This document shows, piece after piece, positions 9,853 to 19,935 of a stretch of 64,000 nucleotides of DNA (positions are counted from its first letter, which is position 1; each line of letters begins with the position of its first letter). The position numbers and the translations under genes were made by a program. Below the pieces are notes generated by a model that had not been told where the DNA came from, searched no databases, and was given only the letters and a program-made list of their open reading frames with translations. Origin of the DNA: Neoceratodus forsteri (Eukaryota; Chordata; Ceratodontiformes; Ceratodontidae); contig CM057459.1 of NCBI GenBank assembly GCA_016271365.2, forward strand, positions 816,475,001 through 816,539,000. The letters run 5' to 3'.

Positions 9853-12711
9853 GGTAAGGAAAAAGATCCGGCTCCCCATATGACATGCAGGGGAAAAGCT
9901 GGACCTCATCCCACAAACTGAAGTACCAAAATCTGGCCAATGGAAAATCATGTACAGAAATGCCCACAGTCTGGGAAATAAGATCCCAGACCTGGAGGCA
10001 ATGATGACAGAGGCTAAACTGGACATAGTAGCCATTAATGAAACATGGTTCACCAGTAACCACACTTGGGAGAATTCAGTACCCTGAACAATACTGTTCA
10101 GAAGAGACCAGGGTGCAAAAAGGGGGGGGGGTGGCCCCTTATGTCAATGAAAATATTAAAGCTTCAGAAATTCAGAATACACCTAAGGAGCCAGAAGAAC
10201 TGTTTGAAGATATATAAAACATGACAGCTAAAGGGGAGGTTCTGATAATGGGTGACTTCAAAATGCCAGATACAGATTGGTCAATACCAGCAGGAACATC
10301 TGCCAGAACTAGACACATAGTGGATTCCCTGCAGGAGGAGGGCATCAGACAATTGGTACAATAACCCACATGAGACAATGCTATTCTGGATCTAGTACTG
10401 ACTAACAAGGAAAGGATCACAGATCTCCAGGTAGTAGGTCAACTGGGGGCCAGTGATTATCACATGGTGTGGTTCAATTTGGCCACTAGAACTAAATCAT
10501 TCCATTCCAAGGCAAACATATTGGACTTCAGAGAAGCTGACTTTGATAAGATGGCAAAGAGAGTTAAGCTAGATCTGGCAAGAAGAAATACAGGTGAGGG
10601 GGTACAGGCAAAGTGGGCAAGCATTAAGGATGCAATACTTGAAGCAACATCCCACTATGTTAGACAGAAAAGTAAGCGCAAAAGAAGGAAGAAACCACTT
10701 TGATTCTCAAAAACAGTAATAGAAATGATCAGAGCCAAAAGGTTGGCCTTCAGGAAATATAAGGGAATGGAGCAAGATGAAGACAGGGAGGCATACCAAA
10801 CTTCCCTAAGGGAAGCAGGGAAGGCAGTAAGTCAGGTAAAGGCCCAAACTGAGGAAACACTAGCATGAACAAGAAAAGAAGGGGGCAAGACTTTCTATAG
10901 ATACCTTAGTGAAAGGAGAAAGTCCAGAGGGGGTATTGCTAAGCTCAAAGGGGATAAGAAGGAGTGTGTGGAGAAGGACCAAAGAACAGCGTCTATCCTA
11001 AATAGATACTTCTGCTCAGTATTTACTTAGTAGAAAGTTGGGCAGGGCCCACAGTCCAGCACCATGGACACGGGGGGGGGAAGGGTGCAGAAATCCCTTC
11101 ACAAAAGAAAGGGTCCTACAAGAGCTTGCTAAGCTCAGGGTGGACAGAGCAATGGGACCTGATGGCATGCATCCCAGGGTACTAAAGGAGCTAAGAGTGG
11201 AACTAGGAGAGCTATAAGCAGAACCATTTAGTGAGTCTCTGAGCACAAGCGAGGTCCCAGAAGACTGGAGAAGGGTTCATGTGATCCCGTTCCACAAAAG
11301 TGGCAGCAGGAAGGAGGCAAGGAACTACAGACCAGTCAGTCTTACCTCAGTAGTGGGCAAGATTATGGAGGCACTCCTTAAGGATACTACAACACCTGGA
11401 ATCCATAGGAGCACAAGATCCAAGACAGCGTGGGTTTACAAAAGAAAGGTCCTGTCAAACTAATCTCAGATTTCTTTGACTGGTTAACCAGAGTGGTGGA
11501 CCAAGGGGGTGCAGTTGATGTCGCCTACCTTGACTTCAGCAAAGTTTTTGATACTGTTCCACATAGAAGATTGATTAATAAGCTGGGTAGGCTCAGGGTA
11601 GGTCAGAAGTTGGTTAACTGGCTGGCAAACTGATTGGTGGATAGAAAACAGAGAGTGGTGGTAAAAGGTGTACAGTCAGAAGAGATGCAAGTCATAAGTG
11701 GGGTACCTCAGAGATCAGTCCTGGGGCAAGTCCTCTTCAATATCTTCATCAGTGACATTGCAGATGGACTGGAGGGTACAGTTTGCCTGTTTGCAGATGG
11801 CAACAAGATCTGCAATGAAGTAGATGATCCAGGTTGGGTGGGCAGAATGAGAAGAGATCTGGAAAAAAACTAGCAAAATGGTCTGAAGAGTGGCAACTGG
11901 GGTTTAATGCAAAGAAGTGCAAGATCATACACATAGGGAAGAGAAACCCTGTAGCTACCAATAAGTTGGGAGGGGAGTTGCTGGCAATCACAAGGGAAGA
12001 AGAGACTTGGGCATCATAATCACAGATGACCTGAAATCATCCAAGCAGACCACTAAAGCAGTAGGTAAGGCTAGAGGGATGTAGGAGTGTTTTAGTAGGG
12101 GTATCACAAGTTGTAAGAGGGAGGTAATAATCCTCTTTACAAGACACTGGTTAGGCCCCATCTGGAGTTCTGTGTACAGTACTGGAGGCCGCACCTGCAC
12201 AAGGATATTAACAAAATGGTGGCAGTCCAGAGAAAGGCAACCAAAACAGTACAGGGACTGCATCAGAAAACATATGAGGACAGATTAACAGAGCTCAATA
12301 TGTATACCCTAGAGCAAAGGAGGTAGAGAGGTGAAATGATCAAAACATTCAAACAGCTTAAGGGCATTAACAAGGTGAAAGTGTCTAACATGTTTCAATA
12401 TAAGAAAAATAGCAGGACAAGGGGACACAGCATGAGATTAGAGGGAGACTGATTAAGAAGTAACGTGAGGAAGTTATTTTTCACAGAAAGGGTAGTAGAT
12501 ACATGGAATGGCCTACCTCAGGAAGTGGTGGATATGAATACAGTGTAAGGCTTCAAACAGGTATGGGATAGGCATAAGGGAGCATTACAGATAAGTATGA
12601 ATAAATAGGCTATTAACAGAGTAAAGGCCTATGGCACATTCATAAGGTAGAAAAAATGGGCAGACTGGATAGGCCTTGCGGTCCTTATCTGATGTCAACA
12701 TCTATGTTTTT
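9853..12711 (+). mobile_element. CR1-like LINE inserted in the PLE
   Basis: Begins in the endonuclease region (NAHSLGNKIPDLE near 9960; INETWF near 10035) and runs through the endonuclease, RT and C-terminal tail to a CR1-type 3' UTR (gggcagactggatagg near 12658) and a ctatgttttt end. RT blocks: YRPVSLTS near 11320, FSKVFDTVPHRRL near 11537 and GVPQRSVLGQ near 11700. The metal-binding FADD box is FADG here (near 11794), so the copy is catalytically dead even apart from many stops. The 5' end is truncated within the endonuclease. PLE sequence on both sides is continuous when this segment is skipped. Confidence 0.85.
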
Positions 12712-12955
12712 ATCTTTCATGCCATTTAACCCAGTAATCTCAGAATTCTGTGCCATTCCCAAAGGAAACAAAAACTTCCTAGACAAACCAGGAAGAACGA
12801 TTCTCTCAGGGGTATGATCTTTAACTGACTATCTAGCAAAATTCATAGATTTTTTTTTCCTGAAAGACTGTGTCAGTAGCTTGGAATCCTACCTCAAGGA
12901 CACTATGGTTGCCCTCAATAAATGTAAGGACTTCAAATGGCAAGAAGGATTTCTT
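12712..12955 (+). pseudogene. PLE reverse transcriptase, first RT core part
   Basis: The translation gives an F-C-A-I-P-K-G-N-K block, then P-G-R-T-I-L-S-G (canonical PLE RPIVSG), then a short SLTDYLAKFID block and SLESYLKDT. These are consecutive RT motifs of Penelope-like elements. There is one stop between GV and SLT. Confidence 0.8.
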
Positions 12956-13050
12956 CTTGCATACTGTGTGACCCTGAACAAGTCACTTCCTTGTGCTCCC
13001 AGGTAGCACCTGGAAATAAGCTTCGGCTTAGTGTGCCTTTCCTGGTTAAA
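12956..13050 (+). mobile_element. SINE fragment inside the PLE
   Basis: Starts at ttgcatactgtgtgaccctg and ends at the cctggttaaacaa tail, matching the 3' two-thirds of the SINE at 6007-6195. The tRNA head is missing. Confidence 0.7.
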
Positions 13051-14165
13051 CAATTTCCCCTTTGTTTTGGAATTGACATGGAGCCCTTATAACAGACTAT
13101 GACAGAATCAGAACAAGTGATTTTTTTTTTAGGCAAAATCCCAAAAGCAAAGAGTTCCTAAAACATTTCTTGTCAAAAGCACTGCATTTTGTGTTGCCTA
13201 AGAATTATTTTTAATTCAGTGGTGATTTTTTTAACCGTGGTGCAGTATGGCTATGGAGGCATCATTGGCTCCCTCCTATGCCAATGTGCTCCTAGGCCTT
13301 TAAGAACAAGACATTGTGCTTGACCAAAGCAACAACAAGCACATACAGCACATCATCAGGTGCCACTGCATTATTGATGATGTGCTGTGAATCTGGAATG
13401 GAACAAAAAAGGATCAGAAGACTTCCTTTCATGGCTCAATGTAAATAGCTTAAATCTCAAATTCACCAGAAGAAACCGATTCAGAAAAGCTCAACCTTTT
13501 CGATGTCACTGTTTCCAATAATAGTATGCTGTTGGTCAAATTAAAGAGGTTTAAAAGACCTCTAGCTACCCATGCCATCATCAGAGCCAACAGCTTTCAT
13601 CCTTGTAATCTTTTGAATTCAATCCCATGTGGGCAGAATTTAAGGATTAAAAAAAATGCAGTGACACTGCAGAGTTTGAGTAGGAAACCAGTGCGCTGAC
13701 AACAAGATTAATGGAAAGGAGTCATGCTTTAGGTCTGCTAAATCCAGAGAGAGAGAGAGAGAGAGAGAGAAAGTGAGAGAGATTAACAAACAAGATTATG
13801 GGAAAGGAGTTATGCTATAGGTCTGCTAAGGCGAGAGAGAGAGAGAGAGATTGTAATTTGGCCTATGTTGAAAGAACAATTCACGCACTAAAGGTGAGAA
13901 TTCAAAAGCACCTCAGGAGCATCACTAAAGCAGATGATAAAACTTCTGTAGGTGTTCATGTCAGGGACTACCACTGTTCTGATCCTATAGAATTAAACTT
14001 CAAAGGCACTGAACAGGTACCACCATCCACACATTGTGGTGACAGGTGAAATAAACCGTTACAAATAGAAAGCAAGTGGATTTACATGCGCAGCACTTTG
14101 AAACCAAAGGAATTGAATAAAGAGTGGGACTTTAAGCAGTTTTGTGAAAAGTTTGAAAAAGTGTA
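13051..14165 (+). pseudogene. PLE RT catalytic part and GIY-YIG endonuclease
   Basis: MAMEASLAPSYANVLLG (near 13247) corresponds to the PLE 'GTxMGxxxAPxYANL' motif. An IIDDVL box near 13368 corresponds to the catalytic YIDD (Tyr replaced). An LFDVTVS block near 13497, a HPCN…SIPCGQNLRIKK block near 13598 and a GIY-YIG-like domain follow. The last has CNLAYVERTIHALKVRIQKHL at 13853 onward, then H-V-R-D-Y-H, an ELNFKGTEQV block and an ESKWIYMRSTLKPKELN block to about 14130. In PLEs this domain cuts the target to prime reverse transcription. A (GA)n tract near 13748 and a second GA run near 13830 disrupt the linker. Confidence 0.8.
13748..13852. repeat. (GA)n tracts within a short duplication
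   Basis: Two GA-rich runs (about 13748-13770 and 13830-13850) each follow a near-identical 'ggaaaggagt(c/t)atgct(t/a)taggtctgct' context, suggesting a local tandem duplication of about 80 bp. Confidence 0.8.
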
Positions 14166-14169
14166 GACT

Positions 14170-15150
14170 GTCAATCCCCCTCACCCCCGTTATAATTGAA
14201 TCATTCCCTCCCCCTGTGCAGTTCACTCAGACTAGTATCAAGGTGTTAGTTACATCTGTTACACAGCCCCATAAATAGACATCTGCACGAAGAAGGAAGA
14301 TTATTTTAGTAACTGCTAAGTATTTCAAACACTGCACAAGGTTTCAAAATTAAGCAGTTCATTGATTGGTTTTAGTTTGTCTGATATATTTGAATATTAT
14401 AATAATGTTATATCTTTCATATCTACAGTATTTCTCAGAATCAAGCCCAGATATCCTGCTGTAAGTAACAGTTTTACATCTATGTGATCCAGACCTGATA
14501 AATGAAAGAAGGAAGGAAAAGTTGTTCTTAGTGAACTTTGGTAATTGGATCAGTTAGAAACTGAGCAGCATGACACTGATTTAAAAACATAACTATAACT
14601 TGTTTGATTCATTGTAGACAAGATGGTGCATTGACATACATATTCAGGTTATGTTTTTTCCATGCAACACAGCTTAAATCAGTATGCTTTAAAAAAAGGA
14701 AAATATTTTTGGTTTGTCATCTTGTAGCTTTATGGGTACTCTTGGGGTATATTTTCTGTAACAATTGTTTTTAATGCATGGGAGTTCAGGGGGTTGATAT
14801 CTGCTTAGAATCATTAAACAATTACCTTTTCAAATAAGAACTTTATTTTATCAGGGAGGAGCAGTGCAACAAGAATTGTACAAGTTTATCTCCCAATTGA
14901 AACAATATTAAATCTCAGTAACCACAGGGACTAGACTCGTATAAATTGAGTTTGACTTCCACCACAAGCAGTGGCTTATGTTGAGGTTCAAAGTAGCATC
15001 AATCAAAGGACAAACTTGGAGCACAGTATGTCCAGAAAATAGTACAGATTTTTGTAACAGTTACAATATTTATTTTGTTGCACACTTTACGCACGAGTCA
15101 CTTCACTTTGAAGTGTTTAGAATAATACTAAGTATGGTATGTAGACCAGT
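14170..15150. other. Anonymous AT-rich DNA
   Basis: No identifiable domain, RNA gene or terminal repeat between the PLE end and the next LINE. PLE 3' sequence may occupy the first ~150 bases. Confidence 0.4.
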
Positions 15151-15170
15151 ATCCCTTAAAGTGAATTTAA

Positions 15171-15869
15171 GTGAATTGTGGCACAATGGCTGACTCAGTC
15201 AGTGACCACACCCCAATCTATGCCCTACTGTCTTTCAAAATGGGCCACACTCCATATACGCTCCTAACATTCAGAATGTTTGACCATCAAGAGCCAGTGC
15301 CAGTTCTCAGAGAGGTCTGGGCAGCAAAATGGTCTGCCCTCTACCACTACAACAGCATCTTTGAGGTTGTCACACTCTTTATCGCCACCTTCATTCGTAT
15401 CCAGGATACTTATTTCACCCTCAAAACCAGAAGGATTAGAAAAAGTTGCACCCACTGGCTATCCAAGGAACTGCTGGCACAAATGAAAGACCAAGACTGT
15501 AAGTGGAAGGAATACAAAGCATCCCCCTTCCCCCAACTCTGCAGCGTATACAGACAGCTGCGCATCTTCTGCAAGCAGACAGCCAAGTCACTAAAACATA
15601 CATATTATGTAAATCAACAAATCAACAACCTTGGTAAACCACAACATTTCTGGGCCTCCACTGATTCTCTCCTAAACTCCAAAAATAGCAGGCAGATAAT
15701 GCAGTTCTTATCCCCTTCTGGTTTCATCTCAGACCCAGCTGAGATTGCAAATGCTTTCAACTTAATATTCACAGACTTATCCCATTATCTCAGCAAGCTC
15801 CTAGCCCATTCCTCCCCTGTCAGAAACCACCAACAAAACAATTCACTCTCTTCCTCAACCACCAACTAG
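15171..15869 (+). pseudogene. LINE linker / RT N-terminal open frame
   Basis: A 232-residue open frame. It starts in the last endonuclease motif (SDHTPI) and continues through a W-x-x-K-E-L linker (HWLSKELLAQMKDQD near 15450) typical of the region between endonuclease and RT in CR1/L2-group LINEs. It ends before the palm motifs, which are frameshifted downstream. Confidence 0.75.
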
Positions 15870-16298
15870 CATCCTCCTTTCCACTTTAGGACCATCAGGC
15901 ATACGGACACTGCCAAACTACTAAAATCCCTACTGGCCAAAGGAAGTATTGGCAGCGATGGTCTGTATCCTGCATTTCTAAAACTCATCTCTCCTGCAAT
16001 CGTAAAGCCACTCACTTTCATCCTCAATCCCGCCCTTAACACTGCTGTTGTATCCGACTGCTGGAAACACGCTAACATCGTACCAATCTTCAAAGCCGGT
16101 GATCCCCTCCCCCAACAACTATCGACCCATCTCCCTCCTCCCCCACCTGAGCAAGCTGCTTGAGAAATCCATACATTCTCAGCTCTAACAGAGCACCTGA
16201 AAAAGTATAGCCTCCTGTGCCCCCTACAACATGGCTTCTGTAAGCAACATAGTACCACCTCTGCCCTGGCTCTCTTTTCCAATCATGTAATATGAAGT

Positions 16299-16709
16299 AT
16301 GAACCAGGGTAAACCCACAGGCATGGTCTTCACTAATCTGTCAAAAGTGTTTCACCTGGTTGACCACCACCTCCTCCACTCAACCCTGCTTTGCTTTGGC
16401 TGCTCCTCAGGACCTACTGCCTGGTTCCACAGCTATATATCAAACAGGACTCAGTCAATTATCATCGGCAAGGCTTACTCTGCTCCCCTTCCTGTACTCA
16501 CTGGAGTTCCCCAGGGCTCCATTCTCAGGTCACTACTCTTTTCCATGTTTATTAATACACTCCTCAATGACAGCCTCAACTATAATGGTCTTCTCTACAC
16601 TGATAGTTTGGTCATCTATCATAGCAACAAATCTATTGACTCAATCTTATCCACCCTCACACAAAACTATGCATCGCCCATCATTGATTCCTTTCAAACA
16701 AGCTCCTAG
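16299..16709 (+). pseudogene. LINE RT palm domain remnant
   Basis: Contains VFTNLSKVFHLVDHHLL (canonical LDLSKAFDTVDHxxLL), LTGVPQGSILRSLLF (canonical GVPQGSxLGPxLF) and LYTDSLVIY in place of YADDxxLY. Catalytic aspartates are altered. It is interrupted after about 16770 by the CR1 insertion. Confidence 0.85.
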
Positions 16710-16775
16710 TCAATGAAAAAAAGACTAAATCCATGCTGTTCGGTTCCAAACCCTTCCTATCCAAAGCCACCATAG

Positions 16776-17480
16776 AAACATAGAAACATAGAATTTGACA
16801 GCAGATAAGGACCGCTTGGCCCACCCAGTCTGCCCATTTCCCTACCTAATGGATAAGCTGCAGATCCTAGTTAACCAGCAGCCTACTTCTTCCTACCCCC
16901 AACCCCTAGAATAGCCTTATGACTGTCCCATGCATGCTTGAATTCCACCACTGATTTTGACTCCACAACCTCCTCCGGAAGGCCGTTCCATGCATCCACA
17001 ACCCTCTTTTGAAAAAATACTTCCTTAAATTACCTCTGAGCCGCCCCCATCTTCAAATTGTGCCCTCTTGTTCTTGCACACCTCTTTTTTTGAAAGATGC
17101 TACCCTCTTGGACTTTGTGGATTCCCTTGAAGTACTTGAACATTTCTATCATGTCCCCCCTCTCCCTCCTTTCCTCAAGGCTATACATATTAAGCTCCTT
17201 TCATCTCTCTTCATATGTCTTCCGGTGCAGACCTTGCACCATTTTAGTTGCCCTCCTCTGGACAGCTTCCATCCTGTCTATGTCTTTGCGGAGATTGGGT
17301 CTCCAGAACTGCACACAGTACTCCAGATGGGGTCTCACCAGCTGCCTGTACAGAGGGATAATAACTTCCTGTTTTCTACTGGTGATGCCTCTCCCTATGC
17401 ATCCCAGTATCCCCTCAGCCCTTCTTGCTGCCTGCTCACATTGCTTGCCCACCTTTAGGTCATCTGATATTTTTACTTAT
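16776..17480 (-). mobile_element. CR1-like 3' fragment, antisense, inserted in the LINE
   Basis: Read on the minus strand, it runs from a DDLKVGKQCEQAARRAEGILGC block (near 17460) through IIPLYRQLVRPHLEYCVQFW (near 17360-17300) and the tail region to the 3' UTR. It ends with the typical gggcagactgggtgggccaa and a repeated tttctatg terminus at 16776-16795. This is the canonical 3' end of tetrapod CR1 elements, 5' truncated. Confidence 0.9.
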
Positions 17481-18174
17481 ATCCAGTTTACTCACACCCA
17501 TCCTTTTCTTTCTCAGAATATGTCAACCATATGGTACACGGCACCACCAGACTCTAGGCACTGCATACCACCACAGACATTACCTATCTGCTGAAGTGCA
17601 CCTGGCCATTGCCTACTGCTCCCCAGTTTACTCACACCTATCCACCACCTTGCACAAGTGGCTATACTCGACATGTAACTCTGTCTGTCGATTCATCCTT
17701 CAAGCCCCTTACCGCTCCCACCACTGCTCCCACCACTGCTCACTCTACCAGTCACTTGGGTGGCTCACCCTACAAGGTCGCTTTGACTATGCGATGGGCT
17801 GTCTGGTGGACAACTCCCTCAGGAACCAACACATGTCCACTTACTCACCCCTCTTGACAGGTAGAGTGGTCCATCGGAATCTCAGGGCACCCTCAGTCCC
17901 CCTGCTAGAAGTAATCTGTGCCTCCACCACCATGGGAACTCCAGCTTTCTCAGTCACAGCAACCTCTCTGTGGAACAAGCTCCCCCCATCTATTCACATG
18001 TCCCCCTCCCACCTAGCTTCTAAACATAACCTGAAGACCTTGCTCCGCACTGTTGAAAAATGTCACTGTTCCATACAGCAAAGCAAGGGTCTACAACTTG
18101 AATATGCTCTAATAGCACTCAGACTTTCATCTGATGCCCTACAGTACTTATATCCCCCTCCTGCCCCCTACTAA
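17481..18174 (+). pseudogene. LINE RT C-terminal region
   Basis: An open frame continues the interrupted LINE. It includes the helical block around YSHLSTTLHKWLYSTCNSVCRFI, an LYQSLGWLTLQGRFDYAMGCLV block (canonical LHWLPIxxRIxFKxLxLxxK) and a TATSLWNKLPPSI block near the C terminus. These are typical of L2/CR1-group C-terminal ends. Confidence 0.8.
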
Positions 18175-18624
18175 CCTGCCCATTTTTACCACCTTTCTCA
18201 TTCCTGCCCCCACCCCTAAGCCTACCCCTGCCTCCCTTTCCTCCTGTCTTGCCTCTTTGATGATATGAACTGTGATTGTTTTCCTATTTGAATTTTTATT
18301 ACCGCAACTGTTTTTTCTCACTTGTACTTGAATTGGACCACGTACCTGTATATTATCACTGCTTGTGTCTTGCACCTTCTGTATTTTGGCTATGCTTAGG
18401 TACATATTGATATACCATTACTGTACCTCTCTACCCTGTCTGCACATTGTCATTGCATTACCACTGTTTTTCTCTCTCCACCCTCACCGCCAGCTGTTAG
18501 GCATGCATGTTTTGTATCTTGTAATTCACTGTTTGTACCTGTACCTATTTTTTTGCCACCCTGTGGCCCGGGTCATGACTGAAAACGGTCCTCTGGATCA
18601 GTGCACCTACTCGGTTACCAAAGA

Positions 18625-18690
18625 CATACATGCATACATACATACATACATAAATAAATAAATAAATAAGCAAACAAATAAGTAAGCAAT
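18625..18690. repeat. (CATA)n then (AAATA)n LINE tail
   Basis: Microsatellite tail terminating the plus-strand LINE, with runs of catacata followed by aaataaataaata. Confidence 0.9.
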
Positions 18691-18804
18691 CTGTTTATTT
18701 TGGCAATGGTACAAGTCTATTGGATATTTGAGTTATTTAAATTACAAGAGTACCACTCCAGAACCTCAACCCAGATGAAGCTGTAGCTAGCAAAATGCTG
18801 GGTA
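18691..18804. other. Short anonymous spacer
   Basis: About 110 bases between the LINE tail and the permuted repeat. Nothing recognisable. Confidence 0.4.
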
Positions 18805-19226
18805 TTGCTGGGTATGGAGGTACAGTTTTAATCATTCCTGGGCATGAACGAAACTGAACACTTTTTGTCAAAAATAAAAAATTTACTGGAAACAGCAAAT
18901 GTTGGGAAGGCAGGTTCTTCTAGGGAACATTAGCAATCTGAGTGCTGAACCTTCGGGTTTGACACTTTTAATTAAAGCCAGGTCAGTTGTGAGTAAACTG
19001 CCCTTTCAAGAGATGTTAATTTGAACTCTGGCTCTTACCTGGTTTGTGTGTTCAAGACCTTCTTTGGAGATAATACCAGTATTTACATATGTCAGCTTGT
19101 CACACCAGGTGTGTCTGTCTTTTACTACCCTTGCAGGGAAAGTGTGTGGGGGAGAGTGACCATATCATTTATGAATTGGACCTGATGGGTATGGCAGTCC
19201 TGACAAGTGAGCTGATACTTTAGACT
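18805..19226. repeat. ~405-bp repeat, copy 2 (order A-B)
   Basis: Block A (about 18805-18957, containing tttactggaaacagcaaa and 'gagtgctgaaccttc') is followed directly by block B (about 18958-19226, containing 'cttttaattaaagcc', 'cccttgcagggaaagt' and 'gggtatggcagtcctgac'). At 7080-7487 the same blocks occur as B-A. The harbinger-type element begins ~125 bp downstream. Confidence 0.75.
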
Positions 19227-19353
19227 GTGTGTCCATACCATGTGGTGGTGGCCTGAAATACAAGATCCCCCAGTGTATGCCCCCCAGTGGTGAGTGCAGG
19301 GATTTTTTGAGGAACTCACAGACTTGGTGTAGATTGAACTGTTGAAACACAAG

Positions 19354-19454
19354 GGGCTGGAATTTCAAACGTGCTGTAGATCGCTCACGGTGTGCCAAAG
19401 GGCCACCCTGCATCAAACATGCTGCATCAAACCCCGTGCACCTGAATTTGAAAG
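19354..19454. repeat. Left terminal inverted repeat with subterminal motifs
   Basis: Outer 16 bp gggctggaatttcaaa, then an imperfect ~100-bp match to the reverse complement of the right end, including tgcatcaaa-type motifs and cctgaatttgaaag. Confidence 0.85.
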
Positions 19455-19605
19455 AAATAGACCAGCAGCCACAAAGACCAGGAGAATGACGCAAGGGCCA
19501 GCCTGCCCCAAAAATATCATGCATGGCATGGAATGATGCAAGGTACCCAGAAGACCTATGGCAAGGAGAATGGTGCAGGCTACCAGACGGTGAGGGGAAC
19601 CACAC

Positions 19606-19935
19606 CATACCCGGAAACACAACTTCATGGACAGAGGAACAGATGTCCTCATTGAGGAAATGCACAAATAGCATGAACTACTGCTATCCCGGGGTGGGGA
19701 CAAGCAACAAAGGGACAAGAGGCAGCAGGCATGGACACAGGTGGCAACAAACATAAACGCCATTGCACCAGCAAAAGGGACCATCAGGGTACTGCAGAAA
19801 TGACACCATGACCTCAAGAGGTGGTCCAAGGAAAAGATGGCACACAATGCATGGTATGCGACAGCCACAGGAGGTGGCCCATCAGGGGCCTAGGTGTTCA
19901 CCCCACAGGAGGAGAGTGTCGCCAGCCACCTGAGA
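19606..19935 (+). pseudogene. NAIF1-like Myb/SANT DNA-binding region
   Basis: The frame starting with codon 19612 reads NFMDRGTDVLIEEMHK, a stop, HELLLSRGGDKQQ, KRQQAWTQVATNINAIAP, a KRT-like turn (KGTIRVLQK), a stop, HHDLKRWSKEKMAHNA, a TGGGPS block, a stop, then FTPQEESVASHL. This order (helix 1, W-x-x-[IV]-A-x-x-[IV]-N-A, R-T, W/DLK-R, KEK-A, TGGGP, LTPxEE) is the Myb/SANT-like domain of the NAIF1 / Myb_DNA-bind_5 group that accompanies Harbinger transposases. At the N terminus the alternate frame reads SWTEEQM, suggesting a small frameshift. Three in-frame stops show decay. Its role in the family is to bind transposon ends and help import the transposase. Confidence 0.75.

Larger units (their letters stand above)
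8600..14165 (+). mobile_element. Penelope-like element (PLE), interrupted
   Basis: Three pieces form one degenerate PLE. Piece 1 (about 8610-9850) carries the PLE N-terminal region, including a K-G-L-S-x-x-P-T block near 9080, an IIKQADKGGN-type motif near 9657-9690 and an ISEEEFE block ending near 9847. Piece 2 (about 12712-12955) carries the RT block from an IPKG-N-K motif to GRTILSG and SLESYLKDT. Piece 3 (about 13050-14165) carries A-P-S-Y-A-N-V, an x-I-D-D-V catalytic box, an FDVTV block, an S-I-P-C-G-Q block and a C-terminal GIY-YIG-type endonuclease. Stops and frameshifts are frequent. A CR1 sits between pieces 1 and 2 and a SINE fragment between 2 and 3. No clear terminal repeats were found. 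Confidence 0.8.
15150..18662 (+). mobile_element. L2-like LINE (family with AAATA tail), split by CR1
   Basis: Coding remnants in order: post-endonuclease linker and RT N-terminal region (15171-15869, with an SDHTPI block near 15204), palm motifs (15890-16700) and C-terminal RT/thumb region (17500-18174, with FILQAPYRSHH near 17690 and SLWNKLPPSI near 17968). Then comes a 3' UTR with a GWxMTE-like 'gggtcatgactgaaaacgg' stretch and a (CATA)n/(AAATA)n tail to about 18669. The same family occurs at 34.92-43.68 kb. An antisense CR1 fragment interrupts it at ~16776-17480. RT is dead: the YADD box reads YTDS near 16600. Confidence 0.8.

Noticed and set aside
17009..17594. Plus-strand open frames of 149-165 codons
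   Set aside because: They lie on the antisense strand of a clear CR1 fragment (16776-17480).
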